From NCBI GenBank assembly GCA_025267735.1, contig CM046295.1, positions 22,538,938 to 22,602,937 on the forward strand: a stretch of DNA of 64,000 nucleotides, in the 5' to 3' direction. The notes under the pieces are model-generated. The model was not told the DNA's origin. It made no database searches and saw only the letters and a program-made list of their open reading frames with translations. A program made the position numbers and the translations under genes. Below are positions 1 through 12,900 of this stretch, piece by piece. Source of the DNA: Mactra quadrangularis. Lineage: Eukaryota; Mollusca; Bivalvia; Venerida; Mactridae. The number at the start of each line of letters is the position of its first letter. The stretch's first letter is position 1.

Positions 1-390
1 TTTAGAATCCTAAACTAACCCCATGAAAGAATGCCCCAGTTGGGAACTGAACCCACAACCCCTCAGTCAGTAGACTAGCACACAATCTGGTTAAAACCCA
101 ATCGCCTACTCGCTAATTTTGATTTGGCGAGGGTCACATTCTGGTGACCTTTTCTCATTATGATATTCATGACGAAATAGTTATGTAAAATAGTAACTTG
201 TTCACATTGTCTACGTCATGCAATTTAAAATTAGCTGTCCAATCGTAGACTGTGAATAATACCACTGTTTAATTAGCTCGCAAACCTTGGTCTAAAAATA
301 TCAAAAATCAAAATGCTATTTATAGTGTTTCATCTAGATGAAAGCTACGCATTGATTGGACGACATAAAGGTCATCTCGGCGTGACCCTA
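1..390 (+). repeat. Dispersed intronic repeat, copy 1
   Basis: The stretch shares several blocks with 3600-3880 on the same strand, for example the strings gcgagggtca and ggtgaccttttctcatta and a following agtaacttgtt block. Its right part (about 300-390) reappears reverse-complemented at about 7650-7745. No ORF or splice-framed exon was recognised here. I infer an old interspersed element; its true ends and class are not visible. Confidence 0.5.
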
Positions 391-514
391 TATGAAACCT
401 TAAAGATCCTGTACAACAACGCTCTACAGGATATCAGTTTAGGGAGATTGACTTGCACGCTACTAACTGAGCTAGCCTGGTGGATGTGATGACTTTTATT
501 TACTTTACTATATA

Positions 515-789
515 CCCGGGTCGATAGCGCAGTTGGCAGCGCGACGGGATTTTGAATCTCGTGCCTAATGGGGTGTGGGTTCGATTCCCGATTCCATGAA
601 AATTTGACTGTAATGTCGATTTTCCTCCATTGATTAGATAATATTGAGAAGTTTCCGGCCTTGTGGAAGGGTAGGTGAGTACTGGTTATAGACAATGGTC
701 CAGGAAAGCTAGGTTAGTTGCGCTGGACGCCGTAAAATGACCTTAAATTGTGTTGCCACGGCGTTAACTCCAATAAATAAAATGAATAA
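515..789 (+). mobile_element. tRNA-derived SINE, family A (copy 1)
   Basis: The head looks like a tRNA promoter: box A-like tagcgcagttggcagcgcg and box B-like ggttcgattcc. It is followed by a body starting near ccatgaaaatttgac and a tail with tgacct...gtgttg...cggcgttaactccaataaataaa. The same body recurs at 2215, 6710, 9875, 12454, 18262 and 24488. The tail ends about 20 bp before the acceptor of the exon at 811. Confidence 0.85.
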
Positions 790-810
790 CTGTATTGTAT
801 TTGTTTTCAG

Positions 811-971
811 GTATTTAGTTCTTACCTCAGGTATTTTACAAATCACGGGTGTTACACAGTCTGATGCGGGTTATTACCAATGTTACGCTACTCAGGTATT
901 AATACACGATCTACCAGGGCCAGATATAGACGGGAGATACAGTGCTGAAGCTTTATTACAAGTTGTCACAG
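811..971 (+). CDS. IgDCC-like gene, exon a: C-terminal half of an Ig domain
   Basis: The acceptor ttgttttcag ends at 810 and the donor gtaagt starts at 972. It encodes the F-strand signature DAGYYQCYA and ends SAEALLQVV, a typical G strand. The exon enters with the third base of a codon and leaves in phase 1. An earlier exon with the first half of this Ig domain must lie outside the window. The spacer between the Cys and the G strand is long (about 25 residues). Confidence 0.85.
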
Positions 972-3900
972 GTAAGTCAGGGTTCAACTCATAACAGTAT
1001 CCCAGGGGATGATTAAAAAAACGCCAGAGAAATCCCAGTGATTCTCACCGAGGGATTCCATTATGGTCCCTGTAAATTGCCATGAAATGTCTACTACTAT
1101 TAGTCACTGCAAATCTTATTCAACATTTTTGTCTTTTTTTGGATGAATCCCTAACATTAAGGAGTGATCCCTGAGTAACTGACTAGGGATTCCATTGGGA
1201 TCCCTTGTAAAACAGTTAGTGTTAAACCCTGTTTGTTTGTTAAAGTTTACAGGTCACTTACTGTCACAGTGTATTACAAAGAATTTAAAAATGAAGGGCA
1301 CAATAGCCCCATGGGTCAAAATTGCTTAGGACGTTCAAATCTTCTGGGGCCTAGAGGAAACACAGGAGAAAAAATGCTAGTGATTTTTTCATTTTGCGAG
1401 TTGAGATAAAATAAACTTGCAAAAATTTGCGAGTCCTTTTTTTTTGTTAAATTCGAGCCCTAAAACGGATGCAATTTATATTCTTATTTATCATTATCAA
1501 TGCTTGTTTTCTTACTGATGGATTCAGTAGCAAAAAAATATTGTTTCTGCGAGCTTATGTTAAAATCAATCAAAATGGCTGTAGAAATTATTTCATGACC
1601 ACTCTTCACAAAAATATTACCCGCCCAGGAATCAAACCCACTACCCCTCGATAAGTGGATGAATGTGCTACCGACTGAGATAGCCTATCCAGGAGGAGTG
1701 AGTTGGTTGACTGACTGCCGTTATTATATGACCTATACAATGTGTTGCTACGGCGTTAAACCCAACCAAAAAACAAAACAAAGAAAATAGTGTACCAGAG
1801 ATTTTGTCAAGTCAAAATCAGAAATATATTAGGCCAATGGCAGATGTTATGTAAATTTATCAGATAGAGTGAGCAAAAATTGTGGGTTGCCTGCAAGACT
1901 GTTGTAAGTGCATTGTCTTAAAGAGCCAGTTACTACAGTTTGCGGGCAACAATCGAAATGGACCCAAATTGACCCGTTCTCAGAAGTTATGGACCTTTTG
2001 CAGCTGATATCATGGGACCATACATCCCTGTTGGGCTTTTTACAAAAAATCTTATGATAAAAATCATTTTAGTAGGAAACAAGAAACATCAATTATATGG
2101 TCATTTTTTGTTCAATCAATTCCAAATATCATTGAATTATGTTGAAAATTGTATACCTTTTGAATATCATATCATATTTACGTTAATTATCCTTCTGACT
2201 TTGAACTTCAAAAACCCGGGTCGATAGCGCAGTTGGTAGCGCGCCGGGATTTGGAATCTCGTGCCCTAGGAGGTGCGGGTTCGAATCCCACCTGGGCAGG
2301 TTATACCCTTCCATGAAAATTTGACAATAATGTCGATTTTCCTCCATTGATTAGATAATATAGAGAAGTTTCCGGCCTTGTGGAAGGGTAGATAAGTACT
2401 GGTTATAGACAATGGCTAGGTTAGGTGCGCTGGACGCCGTGAAATGACCTAAAATTTGTTGACAAGGTGTTAACTCCAATAAGTAAATAAATTGAACTTC
2501 AAAATTATAAATTTGACTTACGATAACTTCTTTCGTAAGAATTTTAATGAAAAGGTGTACTGGTACCCGGAATGTAAATTATTGTTTTCTGGTTTTTTTT
2601 GCAGGAGAAAAAATAGTTCCTAAAATAGTGGCTAGTTCTAAGAATGTGACATCAGAAGTTGGAACTTCAGCATTGTTAGAATGTCTTGTACAAGGATATA
2701 ATAGAGTACTATGGAAACATAATGGTGAAAGTAAGTTGAAATCTACATTTTGTATTAATTTTGTTAACCATTTCTCACGAATGTCAAACTCAAAAGATCT
2801 GATTTAAAATTTAATTTGGTTAGTACTTGTGTAGCAGTCTATTTTTCCCCCCTTAGCCAATCTTCCCTTGGGGACGATTTGTGCTGAAAAATTGTTTCCC
2901 CCTACCCAAAGTATCCTCAAATTGTCCCCACAGACAATGGAATGTTCATTTAAACGATAAGTAAGCAAATGACCATAAAACGTTTTGCACTTGTATTCAT
3001 TCTACTTACTATGGTATAAAGAAAATCCATTTCTAAATAGTTTTGGTGACTAATTACACATAACTGAATTAATAATTACATGGCAAACTCTCTGTTTTGA
3101 AAACGAATGTAGGATACAGAGGGAAATTGCGAAGCTATTTATATATGTGTTATTTGTTATTATTCCGTTGCTCAATTTTAGTCCTTTCATCATTCTGGGA
3201 CGGTTAGGATATACTTGTGAAATTTTTATTTTCATTTTGTGAATTACTGAATGCTTGTAACTACATATCAATAAATGCTAATTTTAACTCATGATCTGTT
3301 TTTAGCTAACTTGATCCACGTGGGTCAAGTTAGAAAATACCCCAAATATGAAAAGAATTGCAGAAATATTTTGAAAAGTCAGTGTGTCTGTTGTAATCGC
3401 TATTTTGATAAAATGCAAAACATAGGAAAATTAGACCTGAAAATTTTGCCTTCTAGTCCCTTGTGGTGATTGTAGGTGACTATATAGTCACTTCCAACAG
3501 CCTTGCTGTTGAGTTAACCCTTTGGCAACCTGGTTGAGTGTTTCGTCTTCCGTCCAGGAGAACTAGATAGAATTCCTAGTTAGGGTGTATGGTTTTTATT
3601 CTCCCAATTTACTTTAACCCTTAATTTCAAGCCCAGTTTAAATGCTGAACCAATCTGATTTAAACCCAATCTAAAATTTTATACTCGCCTACTTGCTAAT
3701 TTAGATCTGGCCATTTTCTAGCGAGGGTCATATTCAGGTGACCTTTTCTCATTATAATAATTATAACGAAAATCGTTATGTTTACTTTATAGTAACTTGT
3801 TAACATCGTCTACAGCATGCAATTTGAAATGACTCGTCCAATCACAAAGCTTGGTCTAGAACTAGAAGTTACGAAATCCAACTGTAAGGACCTACTTATC

Positions 3901-6900
3901 AAGTGGATTGCTTCAGATTTTTTATCAGGGAAAGATAACTGATTAAATTTGTTTGTCTGTTACAGTTGTTGATATTAAAGGCAGTGAAGGAAGGATAGAG
4001 TTAATAGGAAATAATTTACATATATTGGATACTATACTTGTGGATGATGGAACCTATGAATGTATAGCTGGACAAGAAAAATCTGTAATGAAACTTAACA
4101 TCATTCGTAAGTACTTAATATCTATTTTATTTATTGCATAGGAGACTGTGTTTTTTATTACATACAAATGGGACCAGCGGTAGTAATCCAGGCTTTTTTG
4201 TGAGTGGGGGAAAAGGCCTGGAGCATTGCTGTATGCAGAACACTGGGGAAAATTTTTATCACAATTTCATTGATAGGTTAATGAAATAGCAAAGGTTACC
4301 TCAAAATTTGGAGAATACTGCTTGATTTCAAAGAAATTTCAGATAAGGACTGTAAAAGGCCCCTGTTTCATAAGGAAAAAAGGTCTGGTGCTATCTGTAG
4401 TCAGGTGGCTTGGTTCCAAGTAAAAACTCATTATATATTCTTATACAAAGTCTGAAATACTGACTTGAGTTATTTCAGAATAGTATGTAATAAGTATGTA
4501 ATGTAATTTAATGAAATCTGTGTGTTCAGTAAATTAAAAGTAAGTTCTCAGTATTTTTCAAAACTTTCAACTCTCACCAATGTGTGAAGTTAATTTTTTC
4601 TCAAAGTGGCTTTTCTTCACTAGTTTTAGGTCAGTTTTTTCTTCAATGTGTGAAGTTCATTTTTTCTCAAAATGGCATTTCTTCACTAGTTTTAGGTCAG
4701 TTTTTTCTTCATCAATTATATCATTTGTTAGATTTATACATACATGCTGAGGATTTTGCAAGGATCCCAGAAATATTACCCTATTCTTACTTAAAGTTTA
4801 GTTGCCATAAATTGTTTGTCACAAAATATCAGTGCAAATCGGTATCCGAAATTTATGCCTTTTATTGGAGGAATCGCTGATTATTTCTTTGGGATTCCTA
4901 GAAAAAAGTGTTGAACCTTGTGTGCACAATGATAGCTTACCTGTTGTTAAATTTTTTAACCAGGGTCAATAGTGCTGTTGGTAGCGCGTGGGTTTTGGAA
5001 TCTAGTGTCCTGAAGGGGGTTTGGTTCAGGTTATACCCTTCCATGAAAATTTGACAATTATGTCAATTTTCCTCCATTAATAAGGTATATGGAGAAGTTT
5101 CCGGCGTGTGGAAGGGAAGGTGAGTACTGGTTATAGACAAGGGTGCATGAAAGCTAGGTTAGGTGTGCTGGACACCGTTATTATGACCTATACAATGTGT
5201 TGCTACGGCGTTAAATCCAACAAACAAAAACGAAAGTTAAAAATTTTCATCATTGCTTTCAATGCTTTGATTTTTCTTGTAATATTTCAGAAAAGCCAAT
5301 TATAACTTTCATCACAGAAAGTAAACAGATAGTAAAATCTCAGTGGATGTATTTTGATTGTAGAGTAACAGGTCATCCTAAACCAACCATAACCTGGTTG
5401 AAAGATGGTGGTGATATTGATTATACTAAAAATGTTGAGGTAAATGTTACAGTATGTTTATAAACTTTGTTGTCAGTAGGGATTTTATTAGCTCATATTT
5501 TAGACTCAAATTTATGGGGTCTTTCCAGTCAAATAAGTTAGACTTCATTGTTGTCTAGTCAGAACCTTGTAACTTCCATTCAAAAAAGGTAAAGTTACGA
5601 GGTTTTGACTAGACAACTGCGTAGTACTGGATTCATCCATGCAGAATATGAAGCTATTTATATAATTTTGCTAGGTTCGATATAAAAGGTTGCCTGATTT
5701 CCCTTGTCAACCTATATTTGGCTTCAGACAACTTGTTACTGCTATTAAAGATTTGGTTTGGGTAAGGGAAATATATAGCTAGTTGTCCAACTCAGCAACT
5801 TACTTTAAAATTAATGAGACAACTGTCATACAACATGCTATTTCATTTTTAGCCGGATTTTTCAACTAAAAAATTCAGCTTATAGTTGGACGAAATCAGG
5901 GTTGGCTGGCGTCCGATGTAGTTAACAATTGTGTTAAAGTTATTTCTTTACCTTGTATTTCTGCCATTTATTGTCAGATCTTTATGAAACTTCATACAAT
6001 GATAACATACCATGTGATGTGATGAACAGCATTAGACAGTAACCACAATTCTACCTGGCTTTATTATGGATTATTTCCCTTTGTAATTTTTGCATTAAAG
6101 TTTTTAATATGTTGGATATCTCTGTCATTAATGTTCAGATCTTGATTAAAATCCAGCTTTAATGTGGTTTCCACATTACATTTCTTTTACTGTATAAGTC
6201 ATGATTTTTGTTCAGTCAACCTTCTATTTTTGGGTAACTTCTAAGAAAGAGTGGGCCTTCCTTGTTTTCCCATTAAAATGATAAAATATGAAAGAAAATT
6301 TATGGAAGTAAGACCTTCCTTGCTGGCCATTGTGGAATACAAAGCATTAGCTTTACACCATTCGGAATCTAGAAATTTGTAATTTTACTGATTAAGGGGA
6401 GGTAACTGTTTTTATGGTTGAAAAATAGTGATTTTAGAGTTATCTTTCTTTGAATATTTTTGTTAATAATTAAAAAGAATTTGTAACTTTATTTATGAAG
6501 AGTAAATGAAGACCGGAATTTACCAACCTTTTAATGGTCAATGCCCTACTTATAGAAATAAGGGAATGCTTGTCTGAAAGGGACATATAAACCAAGCACT
6601 AATTATTCTTAAATATTAGTATTTTTTGGTACATTTTACAAAATAATAACTTACTACATGAACATGAGTTTATGTCCTGGTCAACCAGACACCTGCTTAT
6701 TTTGTGTTGAACCCAGGTCTGTAGGGCAGTTGGTAGAGTGCCGGGTTTCAAATCCAGTTTTCCTAAGGGGGTATATATTTGAATCCCACTGGGGGCAGTT
6801 ATACCTTTCCATGAAAATTGACTATAATGCCAGTTTTCCTCCATTACTAAGGTATCAGGAGAAGTTGCCAGGCTTATGAATGGGTAGGTGGGTACTGGTT

Positions 6901-9900
6901 ATAGACAAGGGTCCAGGAAAGCTAGGTTAGGTGCACTAGCCCCTGTTAAATAACTGAAAACGTGATGACACAGGGTAAGCCCTGTATAAAATAAAATAAG
7001 TAAATAAATAGATAATGTAAACTGCTGACCATATACTGCTGATTCTATTTGCCTGTATGGAAAATTTTAAGGATTCTCGTTCAGGATTTATATAAATATC
7101 AACTTCACCATAACTATCAAGCAACTTGTTTTTTTAGTTAAAATAACTGAAGAATGGTTCCCTGCTTGCATTAACTATCTCCCAGAAAAATTATGAATAT
7201 TTTTGGTATATTTTTCAGTTAAAAGAACTAAAGGATGGTTCCCAGCTTGCATTAACTATCTCCCAGGAATATAACTCTGGATATTACCAATGTATAGCCA
7301 GTAATGAAGCTGGTTCAGAGATGTCAATGTTACGGGTGAAAGTCATCAAAACAGGTCTGTTTATTTGTTATGTAAAGATCCTTAAAAGGTGTTTGGGTTT
7401 TGGAGTTTGGGGTGTAGATGGTAGCACACAGGGATTTTGAATCTAGTTTCCTGAAGAGGGTATGGGTTCGAATCCCACACAGGGGCTTATCCCTTAAATT
7501 TTGGGATTAGGGTTAGGGTTAAATTTCAAAGAAATTTTGGAGGGGTAAGGGGCCTGAAAACAATTCTTGTTTTATAAGTGAAAAAAGCCCTGACCAATCC
7601 CAGTAAACTGATACCCTATACATAGCTGTCTTAATGGATATCTTGTCATCGCTGAGGGGTCAAGTTGAGACGACCTTTGTGTCAACCAATCAATGTGTAG
7701 CTTTCATTAAGATGAAAAACTATTAATAGCATCTTGATTTTGTAACAGAGGTTTGTTAGCAATTTGACAATGTTGTAATTCACTGGCACTTGTCAAATTA
7801 CTTCACATAGACGATGTAAAAGTTACTAACATAGAACATAGTTTTGGCAAATCTAGGTCATCTATGACTTTACCCCACATTAGTTTATGAATAAACAGTG
7901 CAGATAAACACAACTTCATCAAATGACGAGTGAAAATCATGTAATCTAGTTGCCTTTATTATTTTTTTGTAAGTGAATCTGGGAGTGGTGCTCAATCGCC
8001 CTGGTGTGCAATACTAGACTATCTAGTGGACAACAAATCACTAAGTTTAAGTGCTACTCCATCGTTAGTTTGCAAATCTGATCGTATCATTTAAGTTTAA
8101 ATTAACACCTTTTTAATTCGGCAATACAATCAGTTAAAGTCCTTTGTTTTGACATAATTATTGGTACGAATCATCATGTCGTCAACGCTCTAGAGCAGAA
8201 GACTATCGACTCCATGAATCTTTATTAGCGGCGAAAACAAAAACAATCCGCTCAGCGTTGCTGACGTCATTTGGGTAAAGGCTAAATGCCAGTAAAAACG
8301 TAATAAATTTAACAGAGTTACCGTTTGTCTCATTATGGTATATTTCGGTCCACATATTCTTACCCGGTAATGTCTGAATATTCACATGAATTTTACTTTT
8401 TTTGGCGTGAAATACGCAGATTTCGCATTATTGAACATGCAAACAAAGGTCAGCTGAACGTGATGTGGACAGATTTAAAATTACGCGAGTGTTCCTGTAG
8501 ATAATTTTAAATCGGTTTAAATCAGATTTAACCTTGACCTATATTACATTGTATTTACAGAGGAAGCACCTGATATGGCGACTAACCTTACAGCTGTCTA
8601 TATAACTAATACTTCTATATCACTGACGTGGGAAGAACCCCAGTCAGAGTATCCAGCTATATGGTATATTGTACATTATCAGAAAGAAGGTTTGTATTGA
8701 AATCTTGTGTCAATTATTTATATTACAGTCATCACAATCATCTCTTCAATTTTTTATCTAGCTAGATAATTTGAAATTAGGTTAATATATTTACTGTATA
8801 TAGTCATGGGGCATTATACAGTCTAGGGCTGCCACCAGTATACCGGTATATTGCAATACGCAGCTGCAGCAATACGTACCACGGTACGATTTTAATGGAC
8901 AGTTTTTTTTGGCGATATTTTTTATTTCGTTGAAAAAATTCTTTCCTTCGCTAAATAAAAGTAGCGCAACGTCAGCTTTTCAATTGTTCATTCCATCTAA
9001 CCTGAAGTTGCAGGAATTTAACCGATTGGGGCGCGTCTCAGTCCTAAATGACTATAAATACTTAAAAGAGGCTAGATTCTATCAGTAGCTGCATATGAGA
9101 TTTGATTTTTTTGTGTTAAATACAGCTTTCAGGATGAACAACGAATCTATAAGCCTGCAATATATCGTGGTACATATCGCGATACGATGACAGCGTATTG
9201 CAATATAGCGCGGTACTCTTCTGGCATATCGTGACAGCCCTAAAATAGTCCAAAAGGGAAATGTTGACAAGTGTACAAGAGTAGTAAAAAATTGGTGAAA
9301 TTGCATTATACAGTAAATATGGAACAGTAGATTTACTGTTAATGGACCACATAGAGAATGCCGTGAGTTACTAGTCTTGGATTCCTATAGCTAGCAGGAA
9401 GTAAAGGCTGTGTTAATCAACGGAAGCTGAGGTTGTCACTTTAAATTATTTTGAAAGTATGTTGGAGATCTTTATATATGGCATTTATTTTAATTATTCT
9501 TGTAATATATATTAATCAGCCTAATTAGCTGCGGATTTTCGTCCGTGGCATAGTGGTTAGCATGTCTGACTTCAAATCTGGAGAACGCAGGTTCGAGCCC
9601 GGTTGCGGTAGGTTATACCCTATACATAAGTAGTCGGCCTCGTGTTAGGGTAAGTTAGTACTGGTGATAGGAAAGTGTCCAAGAAACCTATAGTAGAAAG
9701 AGCTGGCTGTCGTATATATGACCTAACTATGTGTTGAATACGATGTTTAACCCAATTAAAAAAATCTAAAATGCATATTTTTATTTGAATGGGGTCCAGT
9801 GATAGAATGTGCTTTTATGGTTAGAGTGGCTCCACTAGGGACACTGCTAAATTGCTTGAGCTATAAATTTGCCTACAGTTGTTGCATTGTGAGGTGGTAA

Positions 9901-12900
9901 GGGTTCAAATCCCACCTGGACAGGTTATACCCTTCCATGAAAATTTGACAATAATGTCAATTTTCTCCATTAATAAGATGTATGGAAATGTCACTGGCCT
10001 CATGGAAGGGAAGATGAGTTCTAGGTATAGACAGTGGTCCAGGAAAGCAAAGTTAAGTATGCTGGTCACGGTAAAATAACATAATTGTGTTGACTCTGTG
10101 TTAAACCGAGTAAATAATAAAATAATGTTACTGTTTCAGATAAATATAAGGAAGAGAAAGTTGTAGCCACAAACAGGATAGACCTACAAGACCTAAAACC
10201 AGCATCGAGTTATGAGATTTATGTTGCTACTTTCAACAGATTAGGGTCTGGTCCAGAGTCTGAACACCTGTTTGTCAACACGATGGAAGGAGGTTTGTGT
10301 CATCTTTTATTGATTTTATATTGCAGCATTTACTTTCACTTTTAGGGGATATACACAAGTTGTCGGCCTCGTGGTAGGATAAGTTAGTACTGGTGATATA
10401 AAAGTGTCCAGGAAACCTATAGTAGGAAGAGCTGGCCGTCGTATATATGACCTAAATATGTGCTGAATACGGCGTTAAAACCAATTAAAAGATTTTTTTT
10501 TTTTAAATGGGATAAGTGGCAGGTCCCTTTTTTGGAGAAAATGTGTTTGAAGATGAAATGGAAAAAAGGCCCCCATTTTTAATAAAGAATTAAATTTGGT
10601 AAGCTGTACCTAAAAAAGCCAAAATAACAGATTAATCTAGTACAGTGACTGGATCAAAATGTAATGGAATTCCTTATCTGATAATATCCAAATTTCGAAG
10701 AAAAAAAATTATGAAAAAACTTGTACTTTTTCGGACTATTATATACATCAGATAATTAGAATAAGTTATTTAAGCAATATTTTTGAAAGAAAGAGTTAAA
10801 AGTCTCTTATAACATGAACTTTTTTGTAAATTCCTTTAGAATATCTTAGTTGACTGGTTAATATATCATATGTGTTATATAAATGTTTTGTACTTGTTGT
10901 TTGTGTCTAAGTTTCATGCTTATGAGGGTTCACCGAAGCCGCCTAGCTAGCTCAGTTGGTAGCACGCAAGTTTTGATTCCCAGGCGGGGCATACTTTCGT
11001 TGGGCTTGGTCATAAAATTATTTCTACTGCTATTCTCCCTCCTACCAATGATTCTCAATTATGTAGGGCAGTTGTCAGTCACTGACGAAAGTATGCGCTT
11101 AGTAGTTGGTTTACAGCTAAATCCAGAGATTAAGCCTTTCCAGGAGGAGTGAGTAAGTTGATTCTCCGCGGTTATATGACCTATACAATGTGTTGCTACG
11201 GCATTAAACCCAATGAAACAAACAAACAAACTATGTTTCATGCTTATGCAGGTTCACCAAAAAGGTGAAAAGGTCAAATTTTAGGACTAAAGACATGGCT
11301 GCCAGTTTGCAGCTGATCAGCTGATTTCAGCATATTTAGCTTCCAATATTCATCAGTTAATAGATTTTATTTCTGATGAACTGAAGACAAAATAATGTAC
11401 CAGAGGCTTTAAAATGTCAAAATAAAAAATATATAGGGTCATTTGACAAATGTCTTAAGATTTATGGGATAGAGTGAGTCAAATTGAAGACAAATTGACC
11501 TGTTTTCAGTAATGATTGACCCTTTTTAGCCGATTTCATGAGTCGATATTGGCAGCCCTGAAAAGAAATCACTATAAGTTTGTATATTCTTTCAGTACCA
11601 ACAAGATCCCCAGTTGTGTCACTAGAACCCAGATCGTCAAGTATCTTAGTGAAATGGGAACCTTTACCTATACATTATAGTAATGGTAAAGTGACACATT
11701 ATAAAGTGTATGTGAGAGAGACAGAGAATAAATTAGAGAACATCTATACAGAAGATGTTCCTGCTACATCTACCTCTCATCTTGTCACAGGTTTGTACTT
11801 GTATTAAATTAAAATTAAGTTTGTTTGCCCTTCACCGACCGACCCGAAAAAATGCCGCCGACTCTAAAAATTTTATTTGAAAAATTTAATTTTTTTATGT
11901 GGTGTTTTTTTTATTGGTCATGACCGCTCATCGTATTACTGTCTGGTAGTTTCTTTACACTAATAATTCTGCTTTAGGAACATATTGAAATCATAGAATA
12001 TTAGATAAATATAATTTATATATGTATGAAAACACTAGTTTTGCCGGATCTACTTAAATGAGGGATCATTCTTAATAGAATAAAATATTTTTCCTACCTA
12101 CTGACCCAACCCAAAATATTAGGATCGGTTAAGGTAAAAGGGCAAACAAAGTGTTTTTTTTTAGTTTAGGCCTAATGTGTGGGCGATATTCTTGATGCAT
12201 TGTATGGGTGAAAGTTTTCAGTATTAATACTTATTTTAGTATTTGTAGAATAAAATTAGTCTATTTCAGTATTTTGATGGTAGGTTTTCAGTATTTTCAA
12301 ACCTTTAAACTTTCTACCATTCATTGCCATAGTGATATAAACAAGACAATAGTGTATCGCGATGGTACCTCTAACTATCCATGCATGACAATAGTAACTT
12401 GTTATCATGATCAAATGGGTACCAGAATAACAAATTCATACCTTCTGAAAAGACCCGGGTTGATAGCGCAGTTTGTAGCGAGCCAGGATTTGGAAATCAT
12501 GCCCAAGGGGGTACGGGTTCGAAATCCACCCGTGGAGGTTATACCCTTCCATGAAAATTTGACAATAATGTTGATTTTCCTTCATTGATTAGATAATTTG
12601 GAGAAATTTCTGGCCTTGTGGAAGATTGGATGAGTACTGGTTATTGGTCCAGGAGCGCTAGGTTAGGTGCCCTGGACGCTGTAAAATGACCTAAAATTGT
12701 GTTGACACGGTGTTAACTCCAATAAATAAATGAATACATTACATTACAGGTTTAGAGTCTGAGACAGAGTATGAAGTAAGGGTGATAGCAGCAACAGCTG
12801 TTGGTACCAAGTTTCCTTTATCAGAAAATATGTTTCCATGGATATCTGTCAAAACAAGGAGTAAGTCACTATATTTGGGTTGTTTGCTTTCACAGATGTG

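Noticed and set aside
515..600. tRNA-like sequences (also at 2215, 10938, 18262, 51248 and others) as real tRNA genes
   Set aside because: Boxes A and B are present, but every copy continues into a shared SINE body and tail, several have target-site duplications, and no full cloverleaf was found.
1020..1260. Recurring 'gggattccat/gggatccc' text in introns (also near 4850, 13230 and 20740) as a defined element
   Set aside because: Similar words recur, but I could not align boundaries or a consensus by eye.
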